A stretch of DNA of 64,000 nt from Bacillota bacterium (lineage in GTDB: Bacteria; Bacillota; Clostridia; Lachnospirales; Lachnospiraceae): NCBI GenBank assembly GCA_023408815.1, contig JAEYJO010000078.1:32440-96439 (forward strand), in the 5' to 3' direction. This document shows positions 24,598 through 33,708 of this stretch, piece by piece. How positions within the stretch are numbered: position 1 is the stretch's first letter; each line of letters starts with the position of its first letter. The position numbers and the translations under genes are program-made. Under the pieces are notes generated by a model. The model was not told the DNA's origin and searched no databases. It was given only the letters and a program-made list of their open reading frames with translations.

Positions 24598-25178
24598 GAC
24601 TGATATTGATACGCCATGGAGCTACGAAAGCAAACGAAGAAAGCAGATATGCAGGCGGAAGAACGGAGGAAGCTCTTGCCGAAGGCGGGAAGAAACAGCT
24701 GTTTGCGGCAAAAGCGGCAGGAAAATATCCTTCGGTACAAGTCCTGGCCTCCAGTCCTATGAAACGATGTATCGAGACTGCGGAGCTGATTTATGAAAGG
24801 GAGCCTGCTATCGTGATAGAGGAATGGCGGGAGATAAATTTCGGAAGCTTTGAGGGCAGGAATTATGAAGAACTAAGGAAGGATATCTATTATCAAAAAT
24901 GGCTGGACAGCAACGGAACGCTGCCCTTTCCGGAGGGAGAGAGCAGAGAAGAATTCTTAGAAAGATGCTGCGAAGGTTTTATGGAATTCTGCGGATATAT
25001 GAAAGCAGAATGTGCGGAAACTGCCGCAGCCATCGTCCATGGAGGAACGATCATGGCCGTACTCAGCTCGTTTGGAAAGGGAGAGTACTATGACTTCCAA
25101 TGTAAAAATGGAGAAGGCTACAGCCTCGAGGTTTTCATGGATGAAGTAATACGAATAGAGAATATTCGGAAGCTATGA
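24594..25178 (+). CDS. cobC: Histidine phosphatase, probable alpha-ribazole phosphatase
   Basis: 194 residues; start overlaps the previous stop (ATGA). Phosphoglycerate-mutase fold with LILIRHGATKANEE (catalytic His), SSPMKRCIETAELI, EINFGSFEGRNYEEL and IVHGGTIMAVL (second His). Position in the operon supports removal of the phosphate from alpha-ribazole phosphate or cobalamin phosphate. Confidence 0.88.
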   Translation: MRLILIRHGATKANEESRYAGGRTEEALAEGGKKQLFAAKAAGKYPSVQVLASSPMKRCIETAELIYEREPAIVIEEWREINFGSFEGRNYEELRKDIYYQKWLDSNGTLPFPEGESREEFLERCCEGFMEFCGYMKAECAETAAAIVHGGTIMAVLSSFGKGEYYDFQCKNGEGYSLEVFMDEVIRIENIRKL

Positions 25179-25188
25179 GGAGGAAAAA

Positions 25189-26187
25189 GTGCGGGAGATT
25201 ATGTTGTATCATATGATAGGTTTTTTCGCAGGATTCGTTCTGGACCTTATGCTTGGAGATCCCTATTGGCTTCCTCATCCGGTAAGGGCCATCGGCAGTT
25301 TGATCGCGAAGCTGGAAGCAGGACTGCTTAGGAAAAAGGATGGAGCGGATAAAACCCAGGATGAGGAACGAAGGTCTGGAAGAATTCTCGTAATTACAGT
25401 TCTGACGTTGACAGGAGGTATTTCCTTCTTGATGTTATGGATGGCTTACACGCTGCATCCTGTATTGGGAATCGTTATAGAAAGCATCATGAGCTATCAG
25501 ATCCTCGCTGCTAAGTGCTTGAAACAGGAGAGCATGAAGGTTTATGCGAGGCTTAAGGAACAGGATCTGCCGGGGGCAAGAAAAGCGGTCTCCATGATCG
25601 TAGGGAGAGATACGAACACCTTGGAGGAAACGGGAGTCGCGAAAGCAGCGATAGAAACGGTGGCTGAGAACCTTTCCGACGGGGTCATAGCGCCCATGCT
25701 TTATCTGGCCGTATTCGGCCCGGTAATGGGACTTTTATACAAGGCGGTCAACACGATGGATTCCATGGTTGGATATAAGAATGAAAAATATCTCCATTTT
25801 GGCCAAGCGGCCGCTAAGCTGGACGATGTGGTCAATTATGTCCCGGCAAGGATCAGCGCTGTACTGATGATTGCCTCTGCTTTTCTGGCAGGCAGGGATT
25901 TTGACGCAAAGAGGGCGATTATGATTTACAGACGGGACAGGTATGAACATGCCAGCCCTAATTCCGCACAGACGGAAGCGGTTCTCGCCGGAGCATTGGG
26001 AATCAGGATCGCCGGGGATGCCAGCTATTTTGGAGAAATAGTAAAAAAGCCTTACATAGGAGATGAGGTGCGCGCAGTGGAATACAAAGATATTGTGAGG
26101 GCGAATAAGCTTTTATATCTGTCCGCGGCTCTATGTGAGTGTATTTGTCTGTTGCTTATGTCGAGTATTTACTTTTTTTTATTTTAA
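25189..26187 (+). CDS. cbiB: Adenosylcobinamide-phosphate synthase
   Basis: 332 residues, GTG start 5 nt after AGGAGG. Membrane protein (CbiB/CobD family) with FVLDLMLGDPYWLPHPVRAIG, SMIVGRDTNTLEE, AAIETVAENLSDGVIAPM, YKAVNTMDSMVGYKNEKY, HASPNSAQTEA. Attaches aminopropanol phosphate to adenosylcobyric acid, using the product of the decarboxylase encoded next. Confidence 0.95.
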   Translation: MREIMLYHMIGFFAGFVLDLMLGDPYWLPHPVRAIGSLIAKLEAGLLRKKDGADKTQDEERRSGRILVITVLTLTGGISFLMLWMAYTLHPVLGIVIESIMSYQILAAKCLKQESMKVYARLKEQDLPGARKAVSMIVGRDTNTLEETGVAKAAIETVAENLSDGVIAPMLYLAVFGPVMGLLYKAVNTMDSMVGYKNEKYLHFGQAAAKLDDVVNYVPARISAVLMIASAFLAGRDFDAKRAIMIYRRDRYEHASPNSAQTEAVLAGALGIRIAGDASYFGEIVKKPYIGDEVRAVEYKDIVRANKLLYLSAALCECICLLLMSSIYFFLF

Positions 26188-26224
26188 TGAGGATTTGGCT
26201 GCGGAAGGAAAGGGATGGGAGAAA

Positions 26225-27286
26225 ATGATGATTCATGGAGGAGATATTTACCGACAGGAAATAAATATTGACTTTTCCGTAAATATCAATCCCCTCGGTA
26301 TGCCGGAGAGAGTGGAGGAAGCGCTGCAAAAAGCACTGGCAGATTGCGGAAGGTATCCTGATATCCGGGCCGAGGAGCTGCGGTATGCCATAGAAAGAAT
26401 GAGCGGAATCAATAAACGGCACATTCTTTGCGGAAACGGAGCGTCGGAACTGTTTCTTGCAATTGTACATGGAATAAAGCCGAAAAAGACCATGATACCG
26501 GTACCTTCCTTTTACGGCTATGAACATGCGGCGAGGGCGGCGGGAGGCGAAATCATTTTTTATGAAATGAAGGAGGAAACCGGCTTTTGTTTACAGCAGG
26601 ACTTTTTGGAGGCTTTGGAGGAGGAAATGGATCTGCTCTTTCTGGCAAATCCCAATAATCCTGTGGGCAATGTAATAAATACCGGTTTGCTGGAGGAGAT
26701 TTTAAGGACCTGTCTGGAAAAAAATATAGCGGTGATTATGGATGAATGCTTTTTGGAATTTACGGGTAAGGATGCGGAAAGGTCACTAAAATCACAGTTG
26801 AAAGAATATCCCAATTTAATCGTAGTCCGCTCATTCACAAAGATTTTTGCCATGCCGGGCGTAAGGCTCGGATACTTATTTTGCGGCAACCGGGAAATGC
26901 TGGAGCAGATTGGAAATCAGCTGCCGGAATGGAATCTGTCCGTATTGGCTCAGGCGGCGGGAATACAAGCGTGCAAGGAAACGGAATATGTGAAGAGGAC
27001 GGCCGGACTTGTAAAAAGAGAACAGGAATACATGAGGGATGGACTTAAGAAAGCGGGAATAGAGGTATTTCCCTCCGAGGCGGATTATCTGCTCGTATAT
27101 TCCTCTCTGCCCCTATATGAGAAACTTTTGGAGCATAAAATACTGATTCGCGACTGCAGCAATTTCAGAGGAATGAAAAGGGGCTTTTACCGTCTGGCGG
27201 TAAAGAGCCATGAGGAAAATAAAATACTGCTTCATGCGGTGCAAAAGATCGGGGAGACAGCCGGAGTAAGGAGTCAGGATGAATGA
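26225..27286 (+). CDS. cobD: Threonine-phosphate decarboxylase
   Basis: 353 residues from the ATG at 26225 (GGGAGA upstream); an earlier in-frame ATG at 26135 lies inside cbiB. Fold type I PLP enzyme starting HGGDIYRQ...FSVNINPLG, with LANPNNPVGN, DECFLEFTG and the PLP Lys in RSFTKIFAMPGVRLGY. The HGG-N-terminus and operon position separate CobD from histidinol-phosphate aminotransferases. Produces (R)-1-aminopropan-2-yl phosphate. Confidence 0.9.
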   Translation: MMIHGGDIYRQEINIDFSVNINPLGMPERVEEALQKALADCGRYPDIRAEELRYAIERMSGINKRHILCGNGASELFLAIVHGIKPKKTMIPVPSFYGYEHAARAAGGEIIFYEMKEETGFCLQQDFLEALEEEMDLLFLANPNNPVGNVINTGLLEEILRTCLEKNIAVIMDECFLEFTGKDAERSLKSQLKEYPNLIVVRSFTKIFAMPGVRLGYLFCGNREMLEQIGNQLPEWNLSVLAQAAGIQACKETEYVKRTAGLVKREQEYMRDGLKKAGIEVFPSEADYLLVYSSLPLYEKLLEHKILIRDCSNFRGMKRGFYRLAVKSHEENKILLHAVQKIGETAGVRSQDE

Positions 27287-27920
27287 GTTGGAATTTGTTC
27301 TGCCGGAAGAAATCGAGAAGCGAAGCTTCGAAATCATTTCGGAGGAGCTTAAGGAAAGAAATATCCTTTTGAAGAAGGATCAGGAAATGGTAATAAAACG
27401 TGTCATCCATACCAGTGCCGACTTCGAGTATGCGGATACCATGACTTTTTCCGAAGATGCTGTGAATAAAGCGAAGGAGTTGATCCGAAACGGAGCGCAT
27501 ATCGTAACGGATACCAATATGGCGCTTGCCGGAATCAATAAGAAAATATTGGAAGGCTTCGGCGGAGAGGCCCATTGCTTTATGGCTCAGGAGAGAACCG
27601 CAAAGCTGGCAAAGGAGAACCATACGACCAGAGCGGCAGCGAGCATGGAGCTTGCGGCGGAAATAGGCAAGCCCTTGATCTTTGCCGTGGGAAATGCGCC
27701 TACCGCACTTGTGCAGTTATATGAAATGATAGAAGCAAAGGTATTAATACCGGAATTGATTATCGGTGTTCCGGTGGGTTTTGTCAATGTGGTGCCCGCC
27801 AAGGAGCTGATCATGAGGACGGAGGTTCCCTATATCGTCAACCGGGGCAGGAAGGGTGGAAGCAATGTGGCAGCGGCCATCTGCAACGCTATTTTATACG
27901 AATTGATTAGGACATTTTGA
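27279..27920 (+). CDS. cbiC: Cobalt-precorrin-8 methylmutase
   Basis: 213 residues. MKRVIHTSADFEYAD-type motif here as VIKRVIHTSADFEYADT with the catalytic His, and VTDTNMALAGINK, FAVGNAPTAL, GVPVGFVNVVPAKE. Moves the C11 methyl to C12, giving cobyrinate. Start overlaps cobD stop by 8 bases. Confidence 0.95.
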   Translation: MNELEFVLPEEIEKRSFEIISEELKERNILLKKDQEMVIKRVIHTSADFEYADTMTFSEDAVNKAKELIRNGAHIVTDTNMALAGINKKILEGFGGEAHCFMAQERTAKLAKENHTTRAAASMELAAEIGKPLIFAVGNAPTALVQLYEMIEAKVLIPELIIGVPVGFVNVVPAKELIMRTEVPYIVNRGRKGGSNVAAAICNAILYELIRTF

Positions 27921-27949
27921 TTCTATTAAGGGAGAAGGGAGGGATTATA

Positions 27950-29074
27950 TTGAGATACGGCTTTACGACGGGAAGCTGCGCTGCGGCGGCAGCTAAGGCA
28001 GCAGCCTATATGCTGTTGACCGGTATGGAAAAAACGAATATCAGTATTGATACTCCGAAAGGAATTATGTATAAAGCTTCCATAGAAGAAATTGCCAGAG
28101 AGGAAGCGCAGGTTTCCTGCGCCGTGAGAAAGGATGGAGGGGACGATCCGGATATTACCACGGGAGCCCTCGTGTTTGCGGAAGTCCGCATAGAAACTGA
28201 CGATGCGAAGGGCAAGAAAGCGCACATTTTCATCGACGGAGGAGTGGGAGTCGGAAGGGTGACGAAACCGGGACTGGATCAGCCGGTGGGAAATGCGGCG
28301 ATCAATCATGTGCCCCGGGAGATGATAGAGCGGGAAGTGCTTCAGGTATGCGAGCTTGTGGACTTCAAAGGCTGTCTGTCCGTCGTTATTTCGGTGCCTG
28401 AGGGGGAGGCACTGGCGGGAAGGACCTTTAATCCCCGCCTGGGAATTCAGGGAGGCATCTCCATACTGGGAACCACAGGAATCGTAGAGCCTATGAGCAG
28501 TAAGGCCTTGCTGGATACCATCCGTACGGAGTTAAGTGTGAAGAAGGCGTCGGGTGCGGAGGCGGTAGCGGTGTCGCCGGGAAACTATGGCCTGGACTAT
28601 ATGAAGCGGGCTTACGGATACGATCTGGATAAAAGTGTGAAGTGCAGCAACTTTATCGGCGATACCATCGATATGGCTGCGGAAGCGGGCTTTCGGGAAA
28701 TGCTGTTGACCGGGCATATCGGAAAGCTGATCAAGCTGTCCGGCGGAATGCTGAACACCCATTCTAACAATGGAGACTGCCGGATGGAGCTGCTTGCGGC
28801 AGCAGGAATAGAAGCGGGTATAGATGGCGGGGCGGCGAAAGAAATCTTGGGCTGCGTGGCCACAGAGTCGGCCGTCTCGATCCTGAAGGCTGCCGGAAGG
28901 CTTGAGAAGGCAATGGATATCGTGATGGAAAAGGCACGGGGATATTTAGCAAAGAGAGCAGATGGCAGGCTTCGTATAGAATGTATTATGTACGCCAATG
29001 ATTACGGCGAGCTGGTAAGGAGCGAAGGCGCACAGGAATTGCTCTTTAAAATAAAGAATCAGGAGTTACAATAA
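27950..29074 (+). CDS. cbiD: Cobalt-precorrin-5B C1-methyltransferase
   Basis: 374 residues from the TTG at 27950, which has GGAGGG 6 nt upstream and gives the usual RYGFTTGSCAAAAAKAA N-terminus; an earlier TTG at 27917 overlaps cbiC. Other family motifs: KDGGDDPDITTGA, GGVGVGRVTKPGL, NPRLGIQGGISILGTTGIVEPMS in the centre and GHIGKLIKLSGGMLNTHS. SAM-dependent step specific to the anaerobic route. Confidence 0.95.
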   Translation: MRYGFTTGSCAAAAAKAAAYMLLTGMEKTNISIDTPKGIMYKASIEEIAREEAQVSCAVRKDGGDDPDITTGALVFAEVRIETDDAKGKKAHIFIDGGVGVGRVTKPGLDQPVGNAAINHVPREMIEREVLQVCELVDFKGCLSVVISVPEGEALAGRTFNPRLGIQGGISILGTTGIVEPMSSKALLDTIRTELSVKKASGAEAVAVSPGNYGLDYMKRAYGYDLDKSVKCSNFIGDTIDMAAEAGFREMLLTGHIGKLIKLSGGMLNTHSNNGDCRMELLAAAGIEAGIDGGAAKEILGCVATESAVSILKAAGRLEKAMDIVMEKARGYLAKRADGRLRIECIMYANDYGELVRSEGAQELLFKIKNQELQ

Positions 29075-29108
29075 CGGCAAGTGTAAAGGAAAAGGAGAGA
29101 TAAGCCCT

Positions 29109-29873
29109 ATGGTTTATTTTGTTGGAGCGGGAACCGGAGCCCCGGATTTGATCACAGTAAGAGGGAAGCGCCTGCTTGAAGAGGCAGATGTGATAATTTA
29201 TGCGGGTTCTCTGGTAAATCCGGAGCTGTTAAGCTATGGGAAAGGAAGCTGCAGCGTTTATAACAGTGCAGAAATGACCTTGGAGGAAGTGATGGCAGTC
29301 ATGGAAGCGGCCGAAAAGGAAGGGAAGAAAACGGTGCGGCTCCATACGGGCGACCCAAGCATCTATGGCGCGGTTCGAGAGCAGATGGATATTTTAGAGG
29401 AATGGAACATTCCTTATGAAAGCTGTCCCGGTGTCAGCGCCTGCTTTGGAGCAGCGGCCTCTTTGAATTTGGAATATACGCTGCCCGGAATATCTCAAAG
29501 CCTGATCATTACGAGGATGGAGGGAAAAACTGCCGTTCCTGCAAAGGAAAGCATTGAAAGCTTCGCGGCGCATCAGGCCTCCATGGCAGTTTATTTAAGC
29601 AGCGGGATGACCGGGGAATTGAGCAGACGACTTATAGCGGGCGGCTACAGCGAAAGGACTCCAGCAGCCATTGTATACAAGGCCACATGGCCGGAAGAAA
29701 AAAAGTATATCTGTACGGTAGGAACTCTTGAGGAGACGGCGAAAGTCTATGGGATTACTAAGACAGCTTTGATTCTTGTAGGAGACGTTATCGCTCATGA
29801 GAGATATAAACGGTCCAGATTGTATGCGCCGGATTTTGAAACAGAATTTCGAGGGAGAAAAAGTGGAACGTAA
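29109..29873 (+). CDS. cbiF: Cobalt-precorrin-4 C11-methyltransferase
   Basis: 254 residues. Canonical SAM tetrapyrrole methylase: YFVGAGTGAPDLITVRGKRLL, IYAGSLVNPELL, RLHTGDPSIYGAVREQ, CPGVSACFGAAASL and IVYKATWPEEK. AAAGGAG site upstream. Overlaps the cbiG start by 11 bases. Confidence 0.95.
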   Translation: MVYFVGAGTGAPDLITVRGKRLLEEADVIIYAGSLVNPELLSYGKGSCSVYNSAEMTLEEVMAVMEAAEKEGKKTVRLHTGDPSIYGAVREQMDILEEWNIPYESCPGVSACFGAAASLNLEYTLPGISQSLIITRMEGKTAVPAKESIESFAAHQASMAVYLSSGMTGELSRRLIAGGYSERTPAAIVYKATWPEEKKYICTVGTLEETAKVYGITKTALILVGDVIAHERYKRSRLYAPDFETEFRGRKSGT

Positions 29874-30927
29874 ATGCGTTAGTGTAATCAGCTTTACCGA
29901 ACGAGGGATGAAACTGTCGAAGGAATTGAAGGATAGGACGACGGAGAACATGCATGCTTCTTTGTATACGAAGTGGCAAAAATACACAAATGAAGAGGCA
30001 GAAGTGACCTTCTGTGAAGAAAGTCTTTTTTCATGGACGCAAAATCGCTTTTTACATAGGCAGCCGGTTATTTTTATCGGAGCCTGCGGCATTGCGGTGC
30101 GGGCAATCGCTCCTTTTGTGAGAGACAAGCTTCAGGACATTCCGGTGCTTGTAGTGGATGAGGCGGGGCAGTTTGTCATTCCGCTTTTGTCCGGGCATTT
30201 TGGCGGAGCCTGTGAGCTGGCGGAAGAAATTGCGGGGATTATGGGAATGACTGCCGTCATCACTACAGCAACGGATGTGAACGGACTGTTCGCCGTAGAT
30301 GTGTTTGCCAGACAGTATCATCTGGCCATTTGCAACAGAGAGGGGATAAAAGAAATATCGGCGGCTGTTCTTGCGAAAGAAAAGGTATCCTTTGCAATTG
30401 ACGGAGCCTATGAGGGAAGGCTGCCGGAAGAGCTTACCCTTGCAAAACCGGAGGAAAGAAACGTTTCCATCCTTCTGTCTCCTTATGAAAAAGAGGAAAT
30501 AACGGCAATGCTGTACCTTGTACCCCGGGTGTTTGTAATAGGAATCGGATGCAGGAGGGGAAAGACGGCAGCTGAAATAGAGGCGGCGGTAAAAAAATAT
30601 TTGAAGCGATCAAGGATAAGGGTGGAAGCGGTTGCGGGCATTGCCTCCATCGATGTGAAGAAGGAGGAAAAGGGGATTTGTGAGCTTTCGGAAAATTATG
30701 ACTGGAGCTTCCAGACCTTTTCGAAGGAGGAATTAGAAAGCGTTCCCGGTGATTATAAGGCTTCTTCCTTCGTGAAGTCTATGGTGGGCGTGGATAACGT
30801 CTGCGAACGGGCTGCTATGGCAGCCTGCAAAGAAGGAGCGGAGCTGGTGCTCGGCAAGCAGGTACAAAATGGAATTACAGTAGCGATAGCGATGAGAAAA
30901 TGGAGTGTACTATTTAATGAAGCATAA
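29863..30927 (+). CDS. cbiG: Cobalt-precorrin-5A hydrolase
   Basis: 354 residues from the GTG at 29863 (GAGGGAG upstream); a longer frame reaching 29797 lacks a site and overlaps cbiF more. Domains: N-terminal VSVISFTERGMKLSKEL, central FIGACGIAVRAIAPFVRDKLQDIPV and VIPLLSGHFGGACELA, C-terminal VIGIGCRRGKTAAEIEAA. Opens the delta-lactone and releases acetaldehyde in ring contraction. Confidence 0.93.
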   Translation: MERKCVSVISFTERGMKLSKELKDRTTENMHASLYTKWQKYTNEEAEVTFCEESLFSWTQNRFLHRQPVIFIGACGIAVRAIAPFVRDKLQDIPVLVVDEAGQFVIPLLSGHFGGACELAEEIAGIMGMTAVITTATDVNGLFAVDVFARQYHLAICNREGIKEISAAVLAKEKVSFAIDGAYEGRLPEELTLAKPEERNVSILLSPYEKEEITAMLYLVPRVFVIGIGCRRGKTAAEIEAAVKKYLKRSRIRVEAVAGIASIDVKKEEKGICELSENYDWSFQTFSKEELESVPGDYKASSFVKSMVGVDNVCERAAMAACKEGAELVLGKQVQNGITVAIAMRKWSVLFNEA

Positions 30928-31648
30928 AATTTACGTGGTGGGAATAGGACCGGGCAGTGAGGAAATGATGAGCGTTCAGGCTATCCGTATATTGGAGGAA
31001 TGCGATGTCATCGTCGGCTATCCCGTTTATCTGGACCTGCTTAAGGAGCGGTTCGGTCATAAAGAATTTCTTTCTACGCCCATGCGGCGGGAGGCAGAGA
31101 GGTGTCTGCTATGCTTTGCGGAGGCGAGAAAAGGGAAAAATACGGCACTGGTATGCAGCGGTGATGCAGGAGTATACGGTATGGCCTCGCTGATGTATGA
31201 AATCGGAGGCGCATATCCTGATTGCGAGCTTGAGATCATTCCGGGAATTACGGCTGCTAACAGCGGAGCCGCACTGTTAGGTGCTCCGCTAAATCATGAT
31301 TATTGTGTTATAAGTCTAAGCGATCTGCTGACCCCCTGGGAAAAGATAGAAAAAAGGCTTCGCGCCGCGGCTGAGGGTGATTTTTGCATAGCTTTGTATA
31401 ATCCGTCCAGCCATAAAAGAGCGGACTATTTAAAAAAGGCCTGTGAGATCCTATTGGAAGTGATGGAAGAGGAAAGGGCCTGCGGCTTCGTGGAAAATAT
31501 CGGACGAGAGGGAACGAAAGTCACCGTATGCTCTCTTAAGGAGCTTTCAGGCGCGCAGGTAAATATGTTCACTACCGTCTTTATCGGAAATTCCCAGACC
31601 GAAAGGAGAGAGGGTAAGCTGATTACGAAAAGAGGATACCGGTTATGA
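30917..31648 (+). CDS. cbiH: Cobalt-precorrin-3B C17-methyltransferase
   Basis: 243 residues; ATG at 30917 chosen over GTG at 30905 because it begins KIYVVGIGPGSEEMMSVQA, as usual for the family. Further motifs: VIVGYPVYLDLL, CSGDAGVYGMASL, IPGITAANSGAALLGAPLNHDY, ALYNPSSHKRADY. Ring-contracting methylase; start overlaps the cbiG stop. Confidence 0.94.
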   Translation: MKHKIYVVGIGPGSEEMMSVQAIRILEECDVIVGYPVYLDLLKERFGHKEFLSTPMRREAERCLLCFAEARKGKNTALVCSGDAGVYGMASLMYEIGGAYPDCELEIIPGITAANSGAALLGAPLNHDYCVISLSDLLTPWEKIEKRLRAAAEGDFCIALYNPSSHKRADYLKKACEILLEVMEEERACGFVENIGREGTKVTVCSLKELSGAQVNMFTTVFIGNSQTERREGKLITKRGYRL

Positions 31649-33708
31649 GGCAAGAGAAAAAGCAAATTCTCATATTCGGCGGAACGACAGAAGGAAGACG
31701 GCTGGCGGAAAGCATGTGCGCAGCGGGCTTCTTTTGTACCGTATCCGTGGCGACGCAATATGGAGAACAGGTTATGGAGGAAATGCCCTCGCTTACCCTC
31801 CATAGGGGAAGAATGGATGTCGGGCAGATGGAGGAATTCATAAAGAAGGGCGGATTCTTTGTAGTTGTAGACGCCACTCACCCTTTTGCCGTGGAGGTGT
31901 CTGAAAATATACGGAAGAGCCTGTCAGGAATGTCCCTGCCTTATATTCGCCTGAAAAGAGACACTGATAGGAAGGAAACGGAAAGCGGGAATCTCCTTTG
32001 GTATCGCGATATGGCGTCCTGTGCAAAGGCACTGCAGGAAACGGCAGGGAATATTCTTTTGACGACGGGAAGCAAGGATTTGGGTGTTTTCAGCGAAGCG
32101 GAATTAGAAAAACGCCTTTATGTAAGGGTGCTTCCAAACGAAGAAAGCATAGCCCTCTGTGAAAAGCAGGGAATTTGCGGAAAGCAGATCATAGCCATGC
32201 AGGGTCCTTTTTCTACGGAAATGAACGAGGCGATCATAAGACAGTTTCATATATCATATCTGGTGACGAAGGAAAGCGGGAATACCGGCGGATTTTTTGA
32301 AAAGGTAAAAGCTGCCGGCAATGCCGGGATACCGGTAATGGTAATCGGCAATCCCGAGAAGGAGGAGCAGGGCTTTTCTTATGAGGAGGCGGCGGAGGAA
32401 ATATACCGGCTGGCAGGAGCCCCGCCCCAAAGTCCGAAACTAATGGTATCTCTGATAGGAACGGGGATGGGCGCAGAAGGTCTTCTGACCCTTGAAGCAA
32501 AGGAGAAAATACAACGTGCAGATGTGATTTTCGGTGCGCAGCGACTGCTTGAGGAAGTGGACGAAAAGAAAGAGAAGTATTCGTATTATCTGGCGGCAGA
32601 TATTATTCCCAGGCTGGTGGATATGGTAGAAAAGGGGGAGAGGTACAGGCCCTGTATCAAAGCCGCGGTTCTTTTCTCCGGCGATACCGGATTCTACAGC
32701 GGTGCCTCAAAGCTTTATGAGGAACTGAAAAAGGAAGCGAAGGAAAAACGGCTGAGAGCGGATGTTGAAATGCTGTCCGGAATCTCCTCCATGTCCTATC
32801 TGGCCGCTAAAGCACGGATGAACTGGCAAGACGCGGCTGTCATAAGCCTCCATGGAAGAAAAGCGAATATTATGGAGGCGGTAAGGCGGGAGAAAAAGAC
32901 TTTTGTGCTCGTTTCCGGGCTTACAGATATGAAATATCTGGGAGAGCTGTTTTCCGGTGAAGAATGGCACGGACTAAGAATTATTGCGGGATACCGTCTT
33001 TCCTATCCGGAAGAGGAAATCATCGTGCTTACACCTTCCATGTGCGGGAGCCTGGAAAAGGAAGGGCTCTACTGTTGCTTTATAGTGAATGAAAGGGCGG
33101 CGGCTCAGAAAGTTTCCCATGGGTTGAAGGATGCATCTTTTCTTAGGGGAAGTACACCCATGACAAAGGAGGAGGTAAGGGAAATCTCCATTTGTAAGCT
33201 TGCCCTTGAAAAGAAATCCATTCTCTATGATGTGGGCGGCGGAACCGGCTCAGTCTCCGTAGAATGTGCCCGCTTATCCGATGAGATACAAGTATACGCT
33301 ATAGAAAAGGATAGGGAAGCAGTGGAACTGCTTGGGAAAAACAGCAGTCTTTTCGGACTTACAAATATCGAGGTCATCGAAGCGGAAGCACCGGAGGGAT
33401 TAAAGGATCTTCCTGCGCCGACCCATGCGTTCATCGGAGGCAGCGGAGGCAGGATGAGAGAGATCCTGATGGCTCTGTATGAGAAAAATCCGTTTCTTAG
33501 AGTGGTCATAAATGTGATTACGCTGGAGACTTTGGGAGAGATAACCGGTTTGCTGAAGGAATTCCCGGTAAAGGAAGAGGACATCGTTCAGGTACAGATA
33601 AACAGGGCGAAAAAAGCAGGGCCGTATCATTTGATGCAGGCGGAAAATCCGGTTACTATTATTTCATTTAATTTTCTAGAGGGGCTGACAGAAAATGAAC
33701 ATACCTAG
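31645..33708 (+). CDS. cbiJET: Trifunctional CbiJ-CbiE-CbiT fusion
   Basis: 687 residues holding three consecutive enzymes. Residues 7-257: cobalt-precorrin-6A reductase (CbiJ/CobK; FGGTTEGRRLAE, VDATHPFAVEVSENI, TGSKDLGVF, AMQGPFSTEMN). Residues 265-480: precorrin-7 C5-methyltransferase (CbiE; SLIGTGMGAEGLLTLEA, FSGDTGFYSGA, LSGISSMSYLAAK, SLHGR). Residues 498-680: C15-methyltransferase/decarboxylase (CbiT; PMTKEEVREISICKL, VGGGTGSVSVE, AFIGGSGGRM). CbiE-CbiT fusions (CobL) are common; the additional CbiJ domain makes the chain do consecutive steps. Overlaps cbiH (ATGA) and cbiA. Confidence 0.93.
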   Translation: MRQEKKQILIFGGTTEGRRLAESMCAAGFFCTVSVATQYGEQVMEEMPSLTLHRGRMDVGQMEEFIKKGGFFVVVDATHPFAVEVSENIRKSLSGMSLPYIRLKRDTDRKETESGNLLWYRDMASCAKALQETAGNILLTTGSKDLGVFSEAELEKRLYVRVLPNEESIALCEKQGICGKQIIAMQGPFSTEMNEAIIRQFHISYLVTKESGNTGGFFEKVKAAGNAGIPVMVIGNPEKEEQGFSYEEAAEEIYRLAGAPPQSPKLMVSLIGTGMGAEGLLTLEAKEKIQRADVIFGAQRLLEEVDEKKEKYSYYLAADIIPRLVDMVEKGERYRPCIKAAVLFSGDTGFYSGASKLYEELKKEAKEKRLRADVEMLSGISSMSYLAAKARMNWQDAAVISLHGRKANIMEAVRREKKTFVLVSGLTDMKYLGELFSGEEWHGLRIIAGYRLSYPEEEIIVLTPSMCGSLEKEGLYCCFIVNERAAAQKVSHGLKDASFLRGSTPMTKEEVREISICKLALEKKSILYDVGGGTGSVSVECARLSDEIQVYAIEKDREAVELLGKNSSLFGLTNIEVIEAEAPEGLKDLPAPTHAFIGGSGGRMREILMALYEKNPFLRVVINVITLETLGEITGLLKEFPVKEEDIVQVQINRAKKAGPYHLMQAENPVTIISFNFLEGLTENEHT

